Source: Cryobacterium sp. PH31-AA6 (GTDB lineage Bacteria > Actinomycetota > Actinomycetes > Actinomycetales > Microbacteriaceae). Taken from it: DNA of 64,000 bases. A program made the translations under genes and the position numbers. Location of the stretch: contig NZ_JASISS010000001.1 of NCBI RefSeq assembly GCF_030063195.1, forward strand, positions 337,286-401,285. Reading direction: 5' to 3'. The notes under the pieces were generated by a model that was given only the letters and a program-made list of their open reading frames with translations, ran no database searches and was not told the DNA's origin. Shown here one piece after another: positions 50,564 to 60,165 of the stretch. Numbering within the stretch: position 1 is the first letter of the stretch; every line of letters starts with the position of its first letter.

Positions 50564-52914
50564 GCGAGCGCAGGGAGGCCAGGCAGGCCCGCGGGCCCCG
50601 CACCGGCTGGAGCTTCATCCTCGGGAACACGATCGGCCTGATGGTCGGCATCTTCATCGCGGCGACCGCGCTGTGGCCGGTTTACCAGAGTGTGGACTTC
50701 GTCGTGCTCGTCGTCGTCGCGTTCGCCCTGGGCGCCCTGGTCGCGGTGGCCGGAGCGGTCTTCCGTTGGCCGGCCTGGCTGGTCGGCCTGGCGCTGATTG
50801 CGGTGTACCTGCTCGTCGGCGTCCAACTGGCGATCCCCGGCGAGGCGGTGAACCGATTCCTGCCCTCTCTCCAGGGGATGCGCGACCTCGTCGGCGCCAC
50901 CGCCCTGAGCTGGAAGCAGCTCGTGACGATCGTTCTCCCGGTCGGCTCCTATCAGGCGCTGCTCGTGCCCGCTTTCATCCTCGTCCTGCTCAGCACCGTG
51001 GTGGGCCTGTCGATTGCGCTGCGCTCACGGATCGGCGAGCTCGCCGTGCTCGCGCCCGCGGCGCTCTTCATCGCCGGAATCGCCCTCGGCCCGACACGGG
51101 CGGCCACCCCGATCGAATCCGGCCTGGGACTCTTCGTGGCGCTGCTCTTCTGGCTGCTCTGGCTGCGGTGGGTTCGTCGGCAGGCGATCGTGCGCCTCGT
51201 GGCCCAGCAATCCCGTCGCACGGTCGAATCCTCCGCCGACCGGCGTCTCGGCGCGGCCAGGCGGTTGGTCAGCGCCGCCCTGATCATCGCCGTGGCCATC
51301 GCGGCCGGCACGGTCGCGGCGATCGCCCTTCCCGCGGGCGTTCCCCGCGACGTGGTGCGCGCCCGGGTGCAGCAACCGTTCGATCCGCGCAGCTATCCCA
51401 GCCCGCTCAGCGCATTCCGCGGCTACCTGCAACCGGGGGCGGCCGACGAAGTCCTGCTCGAGGTGCAGGGGCTCCCGGCCGGCGCGCGCCTTCGGCTCGC
51501 GGCGCTGGACAGCTACGACGGCATCGTCTACTCCGTGGGGAGCGCGGAGGTGAGTAGCGCGTCCGGCTCCTTCACCCGTCTGCCGGACCGCCTGGACCAG
51601 TCGGCGCTCGGCGGGCAGCAGGTTACCCTCGAGGTGAGAGTCGACGGGTACGACGGCATCTGGGTTCCCGGAGCCGGGCGGCTCGAACGGATCACCTTCG
51701 CCGGTTCGACGGCGGTGACCCGCTCCGACGCGTTCTTCTACAACGACAACAGCGGGACGGCCGCCGTGCTCACCGGTCTGGCCAGGGGCGACCGCTACCA
51801 GAGCGTGGCCGTGTTGCCCCGGGAACCGGAGGCCCTGGCCTCCCTCCGTCCGGGAACGGCCGTCCTGCCGCCGATCGGCGTTGTTCCGGACGATCTGGAA
51901 CAGGCTTTCACCCGATACGTGCGGCCGGGGGACCCTCCCGGAGTCCAGTTAAAGGCCATGCTAGACGGCCTGAAAGTGGAAGGCTACGTCAGTCACGGCG
52001 TTGGCGCAGACGAGCCGTCCAGCCGCTCCGGACACGGTGCCGACCGGATCAGTCAGCTCTTCACCGACCAGCCGATGCTGGGCGATGCCGAACAGTATTC
52101 CGTGGCGGCGGCGCTCCTGGCCAGGCGGCTCGGATTCCCGGCCAGGGTCGTGGTCGGTTTCGCACCCCTGTCCTCGGGCGGGACGGTGAGCGTCACGGGC
52201 GCCGACATTTCGGCCTGGATCGAGGTCCAGTCTTCCGACGGACGGTGGGTCACGATCGACCCGAACCCCCCGGTTCGAGAGATCCCGGCGAAGCAGCCGG
52301 ACAAACCGATTGTCGTATCACGCCCCCAATCGGTCGTTCCCCCGGCCATCCCCGACGTCGCCGAGCAGCGCGACCTGACCCCGCCCGAGAGCACGATCGA
52401 GGACCCGCCGGCACCGCTCGACCCCTTCCTGGCCTTCCTGCTCGCCGCGGCCACCGTGGCTGGCTGGACCATCCTCGGTCTGGGGGTTCTCGCCGCCCCG
52501 TTCCTGCTCATCGTCGCGGCCAAGGTCAGACGCCGGCGGCTGCGCCGAACCCTGGCGGCGCCCCTGGACCGGATCCGCGGCGGTTGGCGGGAATTCGCCG
52601 ACACGGTCCTCGACTACGGCATCGACGTTCCCTCCGGTGCGACCCGGAACGAGGTCGCCGAGACCGTGGGCGGTCAGGGGCCGCGCGCCTTCGCCGCTGC
52701 CGTCGACCGGGCGGTATTCGCGCCGGACCGGCCAGGGACCACGGACGCCGACACCGTCTGGGCGGCCGTCGCAAAGCTTCGGGCGGGGCTGTCAGCCGGG
52801 AAGAAGCGCCGGGACCGGCTCGCCGCCCTCGTCTCGCTTCGCTCGCTTGGTCGGTACGCTGGAGGGGCAACCGGTAATCGGTCGACGCGGGGCAAGGGAG
52901 GATCGGCGACGTGA
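50560..52914 (+). CDS. TgpA-like membrane transglutaminase-fold protein, catalytic residues missing
   Basis: A 784-residue protein with about six N-terminal membrane helices (about 20-270), an extracytoplasmic region, a transglutaminase-like domain (about 440-590), another membrane helix (about 625-650) and a cytoplasmic tail. The core GDAEQYSVAAALLARRLGFP has Ala510 where the nucleophilic Cys belongs, and DISAWIEV has Ser551 in place of His; Asp567 (TIDPNPP) remains. It is therefore probably a non-catalytic scaffold or binding protein. Overlaps with DUF58 and FHA genes (4 bp each) indicate coupled translation. Confidence 0.88.
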   Translation: MSERREARQARGPRTGWSFILGNTIGLMVGIFIAATALWPVYQSVDFVVLVVVAFALGALVAVAGAVFRWPAWLVGLALIAVYLLVGVQLAIPGEAVNRFLPSLQGMRDLVGATALSWKQLVTIVLPVGSYQALLVPAFILVLLSTVVGLSIALRSRIGELAVLAPAALFIAGIALGPTRAATPIESGLGLFVALLFWLLWLRWVRRQAIVRLVAQQSRRTVESSADRRLGAARRLVSAALIIAVAIAAGTVAAIALPAGVPRDVVRARVQQPFDPRSYPSPLSAFRGYLQPGAADEVLLEVQGLPAGARLRLAALDSYDGIVYSVGSAEVSSASGSFTRLPDRLDQSALGGQQVTLEVRVDGYDGIWVPGAGRLERITFAGSTAVTRSDAFFYNDNSGTAAVLTGLARGDRYQSVAVLPREPEALASLRPGTAVLPPIGVVPDDLEQAFTRYVRPGDPPGVQLKAMLDGLKVEGYVSHGVGADEPSSRSGHGADRISQLFTDQPMLGDAEQYSVAAALLARRLGFPARVVVGFAPLSSGGTVSVTGADISAWIEVQSSDGRWVTIDPNPPVREIPAKQPDKPIVVSRPQSVVPPAIPDVAEQRDLTPPESTIEDPPAPLDPFLAFLLAAATVAGWTILGLGVLAAPFLLIVAAKVRRRRLRRTLAAPLDRIRGGWREFADTVLDYGIDVPSGATRNEVAETVGGQGPRAFAAAVDRAVFAPDRPGTTDADTVWAAVAKLRAGLSAGKKRRDRLAALVSLRSLGRYAGGATGNRSTRGKGGSAT

Positions 52915-53585
52915 ACTGCCTGATCTGTGGTGCCCGGCTGCCGACCGGTGCCATGTTCTGCGGCGAATGCGGCAGTTCGAGCACCGCGACGCCGAAAACC
53001 CGCAAGCGTCCCGACCCTCGCCCCAGCGACACCACGATCATCCAGCCGCTTCCGCGCCAGCCCGTCGTCATCTCGGTTCCCCTCGGCGCCGACGGCCGGG
53101 TCCAGCAACCGACGCCCGTTGTCGCCGCCCAGCCGGCTCCGACCGAGCCTCCACCCGCCGCGCCGGCCGCCCCGCGGCCCCCCGCGCCGCCGGTCGCCCC
53201 GCCGCTTGCCCCTCCGGTCATGCGGGCCGCCGCGCCGCCGGACATTGCGCCGCCGCGCGCGTCGCTCTTCGTCCTGCAGTTCAGCACGGGGGAGACGGTG
53301 TCGACCCAGGGAACCGGGCTGATCGGCCGTCGCCCGCTGCCCCAACCGACCGAGCGTTTCGACACCCTGGTGCAGGTCAACGACCTGGGCATGTCCGTGT
53401 CGAAGAGCCACCTCGAGTTCGGCCAGCATGAGGGCGAGTTCTGGGTCAGCGACCGGTTCTCCGGAAACGGCACCATCGTGCGTCGCCCCGACTCGACCTC
53501 GATGCGCTGCGAGCCGGGTCGCCGCTATCTCGTGCCTCGTGGTTCGAGGGTGGAGATCGCCGACCAGTTCTTCATGGTCAACTAG
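52911..53585 (+). CDS. Zinc-ribbon and FHA-domain protein
   Basis: A 224-residue protein: N-terminal zinc ribbon (CLICGARLPTG, then MFCGECGSS), a Thr-containing segment (SDTTIIQPL) resembling a kinase target, a long Pro/Ala-rich linker (about 70-125) and a C-terminal FHA domain (about 130-220; GLIGRRPLPQ, SVSKSHLEF, DRFSGNGTIV). The layout resembles GarA/FhaB-type phospho-reader proteins. It overlaps the TgpA-like gene by 4 bp and probably couples the kinase to the FtsK-type motor encoded next. Confidence 0.9.
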   Translation: MNCLICGARLPTGAMFCGECGSSSTATPKTRKRPDPRPSDTTIIQPLPRQPVVISVPLGADGRVQQPTPVVAAQPAPTEPPPAAPAAPRPPAPPVAPPLAPPVMRAAAPPDIAPPRASLFVLQFSTGETVSTQGTGLIGRRPLPQPTERFDTLVQVNDLGMSVSKSHLEFGQHEGEFWVSDRFSGNGTIVRRPDSTSMRCEPGRRYLVPRGSRVEIADQFFMVN

Positions 53586-53676
53586 CGCAATCCCTCCCCA
53601 TTCCGGCCAGGTGCCGCTCCCGCACGGATGCCTGACCCTGCCCGTCCGGCCCGGAAGGCCGTGGTCTCCTTGACCG

Positions 53677-56600
53677 GTGATCCAACCCGACGAGTCCCTC
53701 ATTCTCCCGGCACGACCGGTCGACCCGGCCCCGCCCGGGTTCCCGCTTGTCGCCAGCGTCGCCCCACTGATCGTCGCGGCCCTGATCTGGATGTTCACCG
53801 GGTCGGCGTTCGTGCTGCTGTTCGCGGTGCTGGGCCCGGTCATCGCCCTAGGAAGCATGTTCGACGGGCGCCGCACCGTTCGCCGTGCCCGGGCGACGGC
53901 CGAGGAGGCCCACCTGGAGGCCCTGGCGGTGCTCCGCAAGTCGGTGGCCCGGCAGAGAGACGCCCTCGTTGGGGCGGCCTGGCAACGGACGCCGTCGGCG
54001 ACCAGCATCCTCCGCGATCCAGTGGGCGCCGTGCGCTGGAGCACGAACGCGGGCGACGACGCTCCCGTGCTGACGAGCCTGGGCAGCGGCGACGTGCCGA
54101 GCGGGCTGCGACTGGAGGGCGGTTCCTCCGGGCGGGACGACGAACCGTCAATTCGCGGGCTGGCCGCCAGCCTGACCGACGCCCCGATCACCGCAGACCC
54201 ACGCTGGGGCATCGGGATCGTGGCGTCGTCGGCCCTCGGCCAGGCAATGGCCAGGGGGCTGCTCCTGCAATTGGCCGTTGCCCTGCCACCCGGTCCCGTC
54301 GGCCTTGACGCCCCTCGACGACAGCCGTGGGACTGGGCGACGGCCCTCCCGCACGCCGTCGCACGGTCCCCGAGCCGCCGGATCGCCGTCTCCGACGCGG
54401 GCCACGTACCCACTGCCCCGGCCGGTGCCAGGCTGCTGATCGCGCTCGCCCGCAGCCTGGAGGAGCTCCCGACGGACTGCGACACCATCGTGCGGCTGCA
54501 CGGTCCTGCGCAGGCGGAAATCGTCCGATCGGCCAGCCAGCCCGCTGGACTCCGGTTCCGCCCCGAGTTGGTGACGCTCGACCAGGCGGCCGGCCTTGCC
54601 GCGGCGCTACGGGAGCGAGCGCGCACGGCCGGACTGGCAGACCTGGCCGGACCGTACGGGCCGATTCCCACCGCCGTCGCCCTGGCCGACCTGTCTGACC
54701 CGGCAGACTTGGCCGACCCGGCGGACCAGGTCGACCCGGCAGCCTCCGGGGCGGCAGGTCTGACCTGTGCCGTCGGAGTGGGACACCGGGGAGTGGTGAC
54801 CGTTGACCTGGTCACGGCCGGCCCGCACGCCGTGGTCGGCGGCACAACCGGGAGCGGCAAGAGCGAGTTCCTCGTGACCTGGGTCGTGGCGATGGCCGCC
54901 GCTCACTCGCACGACGCGGTGACCTTTCTCCTGATCGATTTCAAGGGAGGAGCGACGTTCCGCCCGCTGCTCGGGTTGCCGCACTGCGTCGGGCTGATCA
55001 CCGATCTCGACGCACGGGAGGCCGGCCGGGCGCTGGCCAGCCTGGCGGCCGAGCTCCGGCACCGCGAGCGGGCCATCCGCGCCGCCGGGGTGCGCGACAT
55101 CGACGAACTCCGCAGCCGAGACGCCCGGTCGGGGCCGCTTCCGCGACTGGTGATCGTGGTCGACGAATTCGCCACCATGCTCACGACGTTCCCCGAACTG
55201 CACGCCCTCTTCGTCGACATCGCGGCGCGCGGTCGTTCGCTCGGAGTTCACCTCATCCTCTGCACCCAGCGCCCGAACGGCGTCGTGCGCGATGCCCTGC
55301 TCGCCAACTGCAGCCTGCGGGTGTCGCTACGGGTGAACAACAGGGCCGACAGCCGTGCCGTGCTCGGAACGGATGCGGCCGCCGCCCTGTCGGCCGCACT
55401 TCCGGGGCGCTGCCTCATTTCCGCCGGAGACGGGGACCCGGTGCTGACCCAGGTTGCCACCGTCACGGAAGGCCATCTCCGGGCGATCATCGACCGCCGC
55501 CGGGCTGGGCCGGCCCCCCGGCGACCCTGGCTCGACCCGTTGCCCGCCAGGGTGACCCGGGCGGACCTGGCCGCGGTGGAGAAGGCCGGCCAGCCTGGTG
55601 AAACGTTGCCCGGCATCCCCATCGGTCTGTTCGACGAACCGGAGCACCAGCGGTACCGGGTCGCGCGCTACCAGCCGGCGCGGCACGGCCACGTCCTGGT
55701 CGTCGGAGCCGGCCGATCGGGTAAGAGCTCCGCCCTGAGTGTCGTCGCCGACGGGCACGGCACCGACCGGGTCCTGGCGCCCCGACCCGACGTCGAATCC
55801 GTCTGGGACGCACTCGCAGCGGTGCGCGCCGATCTCGACGCGGGCGTGCCCGCGGCTCACGACGCGGGCACGAGGGGTGTTCGAATCCTTCTGCTGGACG
55901 ACTTCGATTCCGTCTACGCCCGCTGGGGCGACGAGCACCGCGCGGCCGCGTTCGAGCTGCTCGCCGGCCTCCTTCGGGACGGTCCGACGGGCGGCCTGAC
56001 CATCGTCCTTGCCGTGCAGCACCTCGCCGGCCCGCTCCAGGGGGTGCCGGCCTTCTTCCCCTGCCGTCTGGTGCTGCGGCTGCCCGATGACTCGACGCGT
56101 GCGGCCGCGGAGACACTCGTCGGAGGGTTCGAGACGGCCCTGCCGCCGGGCGGCGGCTCCTGGAACGGCACTCGAATCCAGTTGCTCCAGCCGAAGGCCC
56201 AGGCGGCACGCGCCGCGGCGGCGGCCCAGACCGGCCTAGGGGGCCCGACCGGCACGGGAACCAGCGTCGATGATGCCGCCCTGCGTGGCCCTCTGCTCGT
56301 CGTCGCGGGCTCACCGACCCGCACCATGGCGGCGATCACAGCCGGCCAGGGAGGCGCAGTGGTCGACCTCACGGCGGCCGCGAGTGCGGAGGCCGGCCGG
56401 CTCCGGTTGATGGCCGACAACGGTGCCATCCTGGTCGGCGACGCGGACACCTGGCAGGCCAATTGGTCCCTGCTGGGGATGCTCCGCCCGCGAACGCCGA
56501 TCGTGTTCGACGGCTGCGGTCTGGCGGACTTCCGTGCCATCAGCCGGCGCAGGGAGCTTCCGCCGCCGCTTGCCCCCGGCCGGAACCGGGTCTGGGTGCT

Positions 56601-56682
56601 CCATCCGGACGGCACCGTCAACAGGGCCACCATCCCCGACCCACTGCCGGTTTCGCGTGCGGATGCCGCCATTCAGCACTGA
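53677..56682 (+). CDS. FtsK/SpoIIIE-type double ATPase (EccC-like)
   Basis: A 1001-residue protein with two N-terminal membrane helices (about 15-55) and two FtsK-like ATPase modules. Module 1: Walker A VVGGTTGSGKSEFL, LLIDFKGGATF, Walker B LVIVVDEFATM, and CTQRPNGVV. Module 2: VLVVGAGRSGKSSAL and ILLLDDFDSV. This is the layout of EccC motors of type VII secretion. A short in-frame repeat (DLSDPADLADPADQVDPA) lies before module 1. The GTG at 53677 is the earliest possible codon because an in-frame TGA lies two codons upstream; the ribosome site is weak. No WXG100 gene adjoins it. Confidence 0.87.
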   Translation: MIQPDESLILPARPVDPAPPGFPLVASVAPLIVAALIWMFTGSAFVLLFAVLGPVIALGSMFDGRRTVRRARATAEEAHLEALAVLRKSVARQRDALVGAAWQRTPSATSILRDPVGAVRWSTNAGDDAPVLTSLGSGDVPSGLRLEGGSSGRDDEPSIRGLAASLTDAPITADPRWGIGIVASSALGQAMARGLLLQLAVALPPGPVGLDAPRRQPWDWATALPHAVARSPSRRIAVSDAGHVPTAPAGARLLIALARSLEELPTDCDTIVRLHGPAQAEIVRSASQPAGLRFRPELVTLDQAAGLAAALRERARTAGLADLAGPYGPIPTAVALADLSDPADLADPADQVDPAASGAAGLTCAVGVGHRGVVTVDLVTAGPHAVVGGTTGSGKSEFLVTWVVAMAAAHSHDAVTFLLIDFKGGATFRPLLGLPHCVGLITDLDAREAGRALASLAAELRHRERAIRAAGVRDIDELRSRDARSGPLPRLVIVVDEFATMLTTFPELHALFVDIAARGRSLGVHLILCTQRPNGVVRDALLANCSLRVSLRVNNRADSRAVLGTDAAAALSAALPGRCLISAGDGDPVLTQVATVTEGHLRAIIDRRRAGPAPRRPWLDPLPARVTRADLAAVEKAGQPGETLPGIPIGLFDEPEHQRYRVARYQPARHGHVLVVGAGRSGKSSALSVVADGHGTDRVLAPRPDVESVWDALAAVRADLDAGVPAAHDAGTRGVRILLLDDFDSVYARWGDEHRAAAFELLAGLLRDGPTGGLTIVLAVQHLAGPLQGVPAFFPCRLVLRLPDDSTRAAAETLVGGFETALPPGGGSWNGTRIQLLQPKAQAARAAAAAQTGLGGPTGTGTSVDDAALRGPLLVVAGSPTRTMAAITAGQGGAVVDLTAAASAEAGRLRLMADNGAILVGDADTWQANWSLLGMLRPRTPIVFDGCGLADFRAISRRRELPPPLAPGRNRVWVLHPDGTVNRATIPDPLPVSRADAAIQH

Positions 56683-56784
56683 TTTCGTGCGTATGCGCGG
56701 TTTCTATTAACGATTTGGTCACTCTTCGGTGCCAAAACGGTTCTGCTGTGCGAGTATCTACCCACTCGCAAAGTTGCGGGTGAG

Positions 56785-56812
56785 AGTTCGCCCGCTGAAG
56801 TTCGCCCGCTGA
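56785..56812. repeat. 14-bp tandem duplication in the potD leader
   Basis: AGTTCGCCCGCTGA occurs twice in tandem (56785-56798 and 56799-56812), ending 21 bp before the potD ATG. AAGGAG (56820-56825) is the ribosome site. Purpose unknown. Confidence 0.8.
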
Positions 56813-56833
56813 AGAACGCAAGGAGATCCACAG

Positions 56834-58045
56834 ATGACGCCCAAGCCGTTGCCCGCAGACCCGATGATCCAGCAGCTCATTCGTCAGGCCCAGCAGTCTC
56901 GGATGGGCCGACGCACTCTCCTCACCGGAGCCGGAGCAGGGGCGGCGACACTCGCACTCGCCGCGTGCTCGACCGGGGGCGCGACCAAGCCGACGGCGGC
57001 AACGGACAAGTCCGGCACCGAAAAGACCGTCCGCTGGGATAACTGGGCCCTGTACATCGACGTGGACGATTCGGGCAACTACCCGACACTCGACGCGTTC
57101 ACCGCGGACACCGGCATCAAGGTCAAGTACACCGAGGCCGTCGATGACAACAACACCTACTACGGCAAGGTGAAGGACCAGCTGGCCCTCGGCAAGGACA
57201 TCGGCGCCGACACCGTCTGCCTCACCGACTGGATGGCCGGCCGGCTGATCCGGCTCGGCTACACCCAGGAACTCGACCACGCCAAAATCCCGAACCTGGC
57301 CAACCTGCTGCCGTCGCTCAAGGATGTCGGCTTCGACAAGGGCCGCAAGATGAGCGTGCCGTGGCAGGGCGGTTTCGCGGGGATCTGCTGGAACAAGGAA
57401 AAGCTCCCGAACGGGATCAGCTCGGTCGAGGAACTCTGGGACGCCAAGCTCAAGGGGCGCGTCGGTGTGCTCTCTGAGATGCGCGACACCATGGGCCTGT
57501 TGATGCAGGATGCCGGCGTCGACATCGCGGGGGACTGGGGTGACGACGAGTTCAACGCCGCCATCGACGTGCTCAAGAAGCAGGTCTCCGATGGTCAGGT
57601 GCGCAACATCAAGGGCAACTCCTACAAGGAAGACCTGATCAACGGGGATACCCTCGCGGCCATCGTCTGGTCGGGCGACATTGTGCAGCTGAACGCCGAG
57701 AACGGCGACAAGTGGGAGTTCATCGTGCCGGAAAAGGGCGGCACCCTGTGGAACGACAACTTCGTCGTTCCGATCGGCTCGACCCACAAGGCGAACGTCG
57801 AAGAAATGATCAACTACTACTACGACCCCGCCGTCGCGGCTGAGGTCGCGGCGTACGTGAACTACATCACCCCGGTCGCCGGGGCCAAGGAAGCGGCCAT
57901 GGCGATCGACCCGGAGCTCGCCAACAACCAGCTGATCTTCCCCGACGACGCCACCCTGGCCAAGGCACACGTTTTCCGCCCCTTGAGCGGCGCGGAGGAA
58001 CAAAAGTACGACGCGGCATTCCAGAGCATCCTGCTTGGGTCCTAA
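56834..58045 (+). CDS. potD: Spermidine/putrescine ABC transporter, substrate-binding protein
   Basis: A 403-residue PotD-type binding protein. The N-terminus has a twin-arginine motif (MGRRTLLTGAG) and a lipobox (LAAC), so it is probably a Tat-exported lipoprotein. VRWDNWALYIDVDDSG, DIGADTVCLTDWMAGRL and VPWQGGFAGICWNKEKLP are typical of the polyamine binders. It begins the potDABC operon, 3 bp before the ATPase gene. Exact polyamine preference is not readable. Confidence 0.92.
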   Translation: MTPKPLPADPMIQQLIRQAQQSRMGRRTLLTGAGAGAATLALAACSTGGATKPTAATDKSGTEKTVRWDNWALYIDVDDSGNYPTLDAFTADTGIKVKYTEAVDDNNTYYGKVKDQLALGKDIGADTVCLTDWMAGRLIRLGYTQELDHAKIPNLANLLPSLKDVGFDKGRKMSVPWQGGFAGICWNKEKLPNGISSVEELWDAKLKGRVGVLSEMRDTMGLLMQDAGVDIAGDWGDDEFNAAIDVLKKQVSDGQVRNIKGNSYKEDLINGDTLAAIVWSGDIVQLNAENGDKWEFIVPEKGGTLWNDNFVVPIGSTHKANVEEMINYYYDPAVAAEVAAYVNYITPVAGAKEAAMAIDPELANNQLIFPDDATLAKAHVFRPLSGAEEQKYDAAFQSILLGS

Positions 58046-58048
58046 ACG

Positions 58049-59248
58049 ATGAGCACAGGCGCGTTCGCGGCGCAGGGGGCCGACCTCGAATTGGTCGGCA
58101 TTCAGAAGCGGTTCCCCGGCTTCACGGCAATTGAACACCTGGACCTGAAGATTCCGGCTGGGTCCTTCTTCGCCCTGCTCGGGCCGTCCGGGTGCGGTAA
58201 GACCACCACCCTCCGGCTGGTGGCGGGCCTCGAAGCGCCGACAGCGGGCCGGATCCTGATCGGCGGGACGGACGTCACCGATCAGAAATCGTTCCAGCGC
58301 CCGGTCAACACCGTCTTTCAGAGCTACGCGCTCTTCCCGCACATGACCGTGCTCGAAAACGTGGCGTTCGGCCTCCGGCGCCGCCGGATCGATGAGCCCG
58401 TCGCCAAGGCCCACGAGGCCCTCCGGCTGGTCGAATTGGACCACCTTGCCGCGCGCAAACCGCAGCAGCTCTCCGGCGGCCAACAGCAGCGCGTGGCGCT
58501 GGCGCGGGCGATCGTCAACCGGCCGGCCCTGCTGCTGCTCGACGAGCCGCTCGGCGCCCTCGACCTCAAGCTTCGCCGGCAGATGCAGCTGGAGCTCAAG
58601 GCCATCCAGGAGGAAGTGGGCCTGACCTTCCTGCACGTGACCCACGACCAGGAGGAGGCCATGACCATGGCCGACACCGTCGCGGTGATGAACAAGGGTC
58701 GGATCGAGCAGATGGGCGCGCCCGAAGAGCTCTACGAGCTGCCGAAGACCGCATTCGTGGCGAACTTCCTCGGCCAGTCGAACCTGTTCACCGGCCCGGT
58801 CGTCGGCAGTACCCGTGATGCCATCTCGGTGGGCGTTGCGGGGCACAACATCGTCGTCCCGGCTGCGCGGGCCCACCGTCACATCGGCGAGGTCACCATC
58901 GGGATCCGTCCCGAGAAGCTCAGCCTGCACCTGTCGGCCCCCGCTGACGACGCGGCCCGCAACACCCTGGGTCCGGGCCGGGTGATCGACGTCTCGTTCA
59001 GCGGCGTGAGCACGCAGTACCTGATCGACGTTCCGCACCTCGGTAACCTGGTCGTCTTCGCCCAGAATATGGGGTTCGGTCCCGTTGCCGACGAGCACGC
59101 GGAGGTCTGGGTCAGCTGGGCGATCGAGCACGGCTTCGGTCTTGAGGACGAACCCGGCGACACGCCCAAGTTCGAGTCCGACACCACCACGAGGAGCATC
59201 GCGGCGCAGAGGCGGGCTTCTCTGGTCACGGAGCTCGAGGAGATCTGA
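58049..59248 (+). CDS. potA: Spermidine/putrescine ABC transporter, ATP-binding protein
   Basis: A 399-residue ATPase. Walker [11 protein letters not shown]-loop [19 protein letters not shown], signature LSGGQQQR, Walker [13 protein letters not shown] and H-loop VTHDQEEA are all intact. A C-terminal TOBE regulatory domain (about 285-375) is typical of PotA. It sits between potD and potB with gaps of 2-3 bp. Confidence 0.95.
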   Translation: MSTGAFAAQGADLELVGIQKRFPGFTAIEHLDLKIPAGSFFALLGPSGCGKTTTLRLVAGLEAPTAGRILIGGTDVTDQKSFQRPVNTVFQSYALFPHMTVLENVAFGLRRRRIDEPVAKAHEALRLVELDHLAARKPQQLSGGQQQRVALARAIVNRPALLLLDEPLGALDLKLRRQMQLELKAIQEEVGLTFLHVTHDQEEAMTMADTVAVMNKGRIEQMGAPEELYELPKTAFVANFLGQSNLFTGPVVGSTRDAISVGVAGHNIVVPAARAHRHIGEVTIGIRPEKLSLHLSAPADDAARNTLGPGRVIDVSFSGVSTQYLIDVPHLGNLVVFAQNMGFGPVADEHAEVWVSWAIEHGFGLEDEPGDTPKFESDTTTRSIAAQRRASLVTELEEI

Positions 59249-59250
59249 CG

Positions 59251-60165
59251 ATGGCGTTCGCCGCGTTCGCCACCACAACCAGCGATGCCGACCAGGCTCC
59301 CCGGCGCAAGAGCCCGGTCGCACTCTTGTTGCTGCTCCCCGGCATCCTCTACCTGGTGCTGTTCTTCCTCACTCCGCTGGTTTCCCTGCTGCTGACCTCG
59401 TTCCAGACTCCGATCGAGGGCGGCGACATCGGCCAGTACGCCTATGCCTTCCGCTGGGAGAACTACGTCGAGGTTGTCACCGCCTACCTGCCGCACATCC
59501 TGCGCTCGTTCGCCTTCGCGCTCACCGCCACGGTGCTCGCCCTGATCTTCAGCTATCCACTCGCCTACTTCATCGGTGTCACGGCCAGGCGCTGGCCCCT
59601 GGTCCAGAGCCTGATGCTCGTGCTCGTCATCGCCCCGTTCTTCATCAGTTTCCTGTTGCGCACGCTGGCCTGGAAGCAGATCCTCTCCGACGAGTCGTTC
59701 ATCATCACCTCGCTGAAGGCCGTTGCCCTGATGGCTCCGGATGCCCACTTCACCGGAACATCTGCGGCCGTCATCTTCGGGTTGACCTACAACTTCATCC
59801 CGTTCATGACCCTGCCGCTGTACACCACGCTCGAGCGGCTCGACACGCGCTACCTCGAGGCCGGCAGCGACCTCTACGCTCACCCGGTGGAGGTGTTCCG
59901 CAAGGTGACCATCCCGCTCTCGATGCCGGGGATCGTGGCGGGTACCCTGCTGACCTTCATCCCCGCGGCCGGCGACTATGTGAACGCCAGCCGGGACTTC
60001 CTCGGCGGGCCCGACAGCCAGATGATCGGAAACGTGATCGAGGCGAACTTCCTTGTCCTGCAGAATTACCCTGCCGCGGCGGCCCTCTCGATCATTCTGA
60101 TGACCGTCATCCTGGTCATCGTGATGGTCTACGTCAAGCGTGCCGGAACGGAGGAGCTGCTGTGA
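59251..60165 (+). CDS. potB: Spermidine/putrescine ABC transporter, permease 1
   Basis: A 304-residue permease with six membrane helices. It begins LLLLPGILYLVLFFLTPLVS and contains the EAA loop TRYLEAGSDLYAHPVEVFRK followed by VTIPLSMPGIVAG. It overlaps the potC start by 4 bp. All family features are normal. Confidence 0.94.
   Translation: MAFAAFATTTSDADQAPRRKSPVALLLLLPGILYLVLFFLTPLVSLLLTSFQTPIEGGDIGQYAYAFRWENYVEVVTAYLPHILRSFAFALTATVLALIFSYPLAYFIGVTARRWPLVQSLMLVLVIAPFFISFLLRTLAWKQILSDESFIITSLKAVALMAPDAHFTGTSAAVIFGLTYNFIPFMTLPLYTTLERLDTRYLEAGSDLYAHPVEVFRKVTIPLSMPGIVAGTLLTFIPAAGDYVNASRDFLGGPDSQMIGNVIEANFLVLQNYPAAAALSIILMTVILVIVMVYVKRAGTEELL

Noticed and set aside
56618..59323. 901-codon minus-strand frame opposite potD/potA
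   Set aside because: Shadow of two clear transporter genes; composition is skewed and contains no domain.
59085..60161. Long frame joining potA end to potC
   Set aside because: It runs out of frame through potB; only the part from the GTG at 60162 is the real potC.
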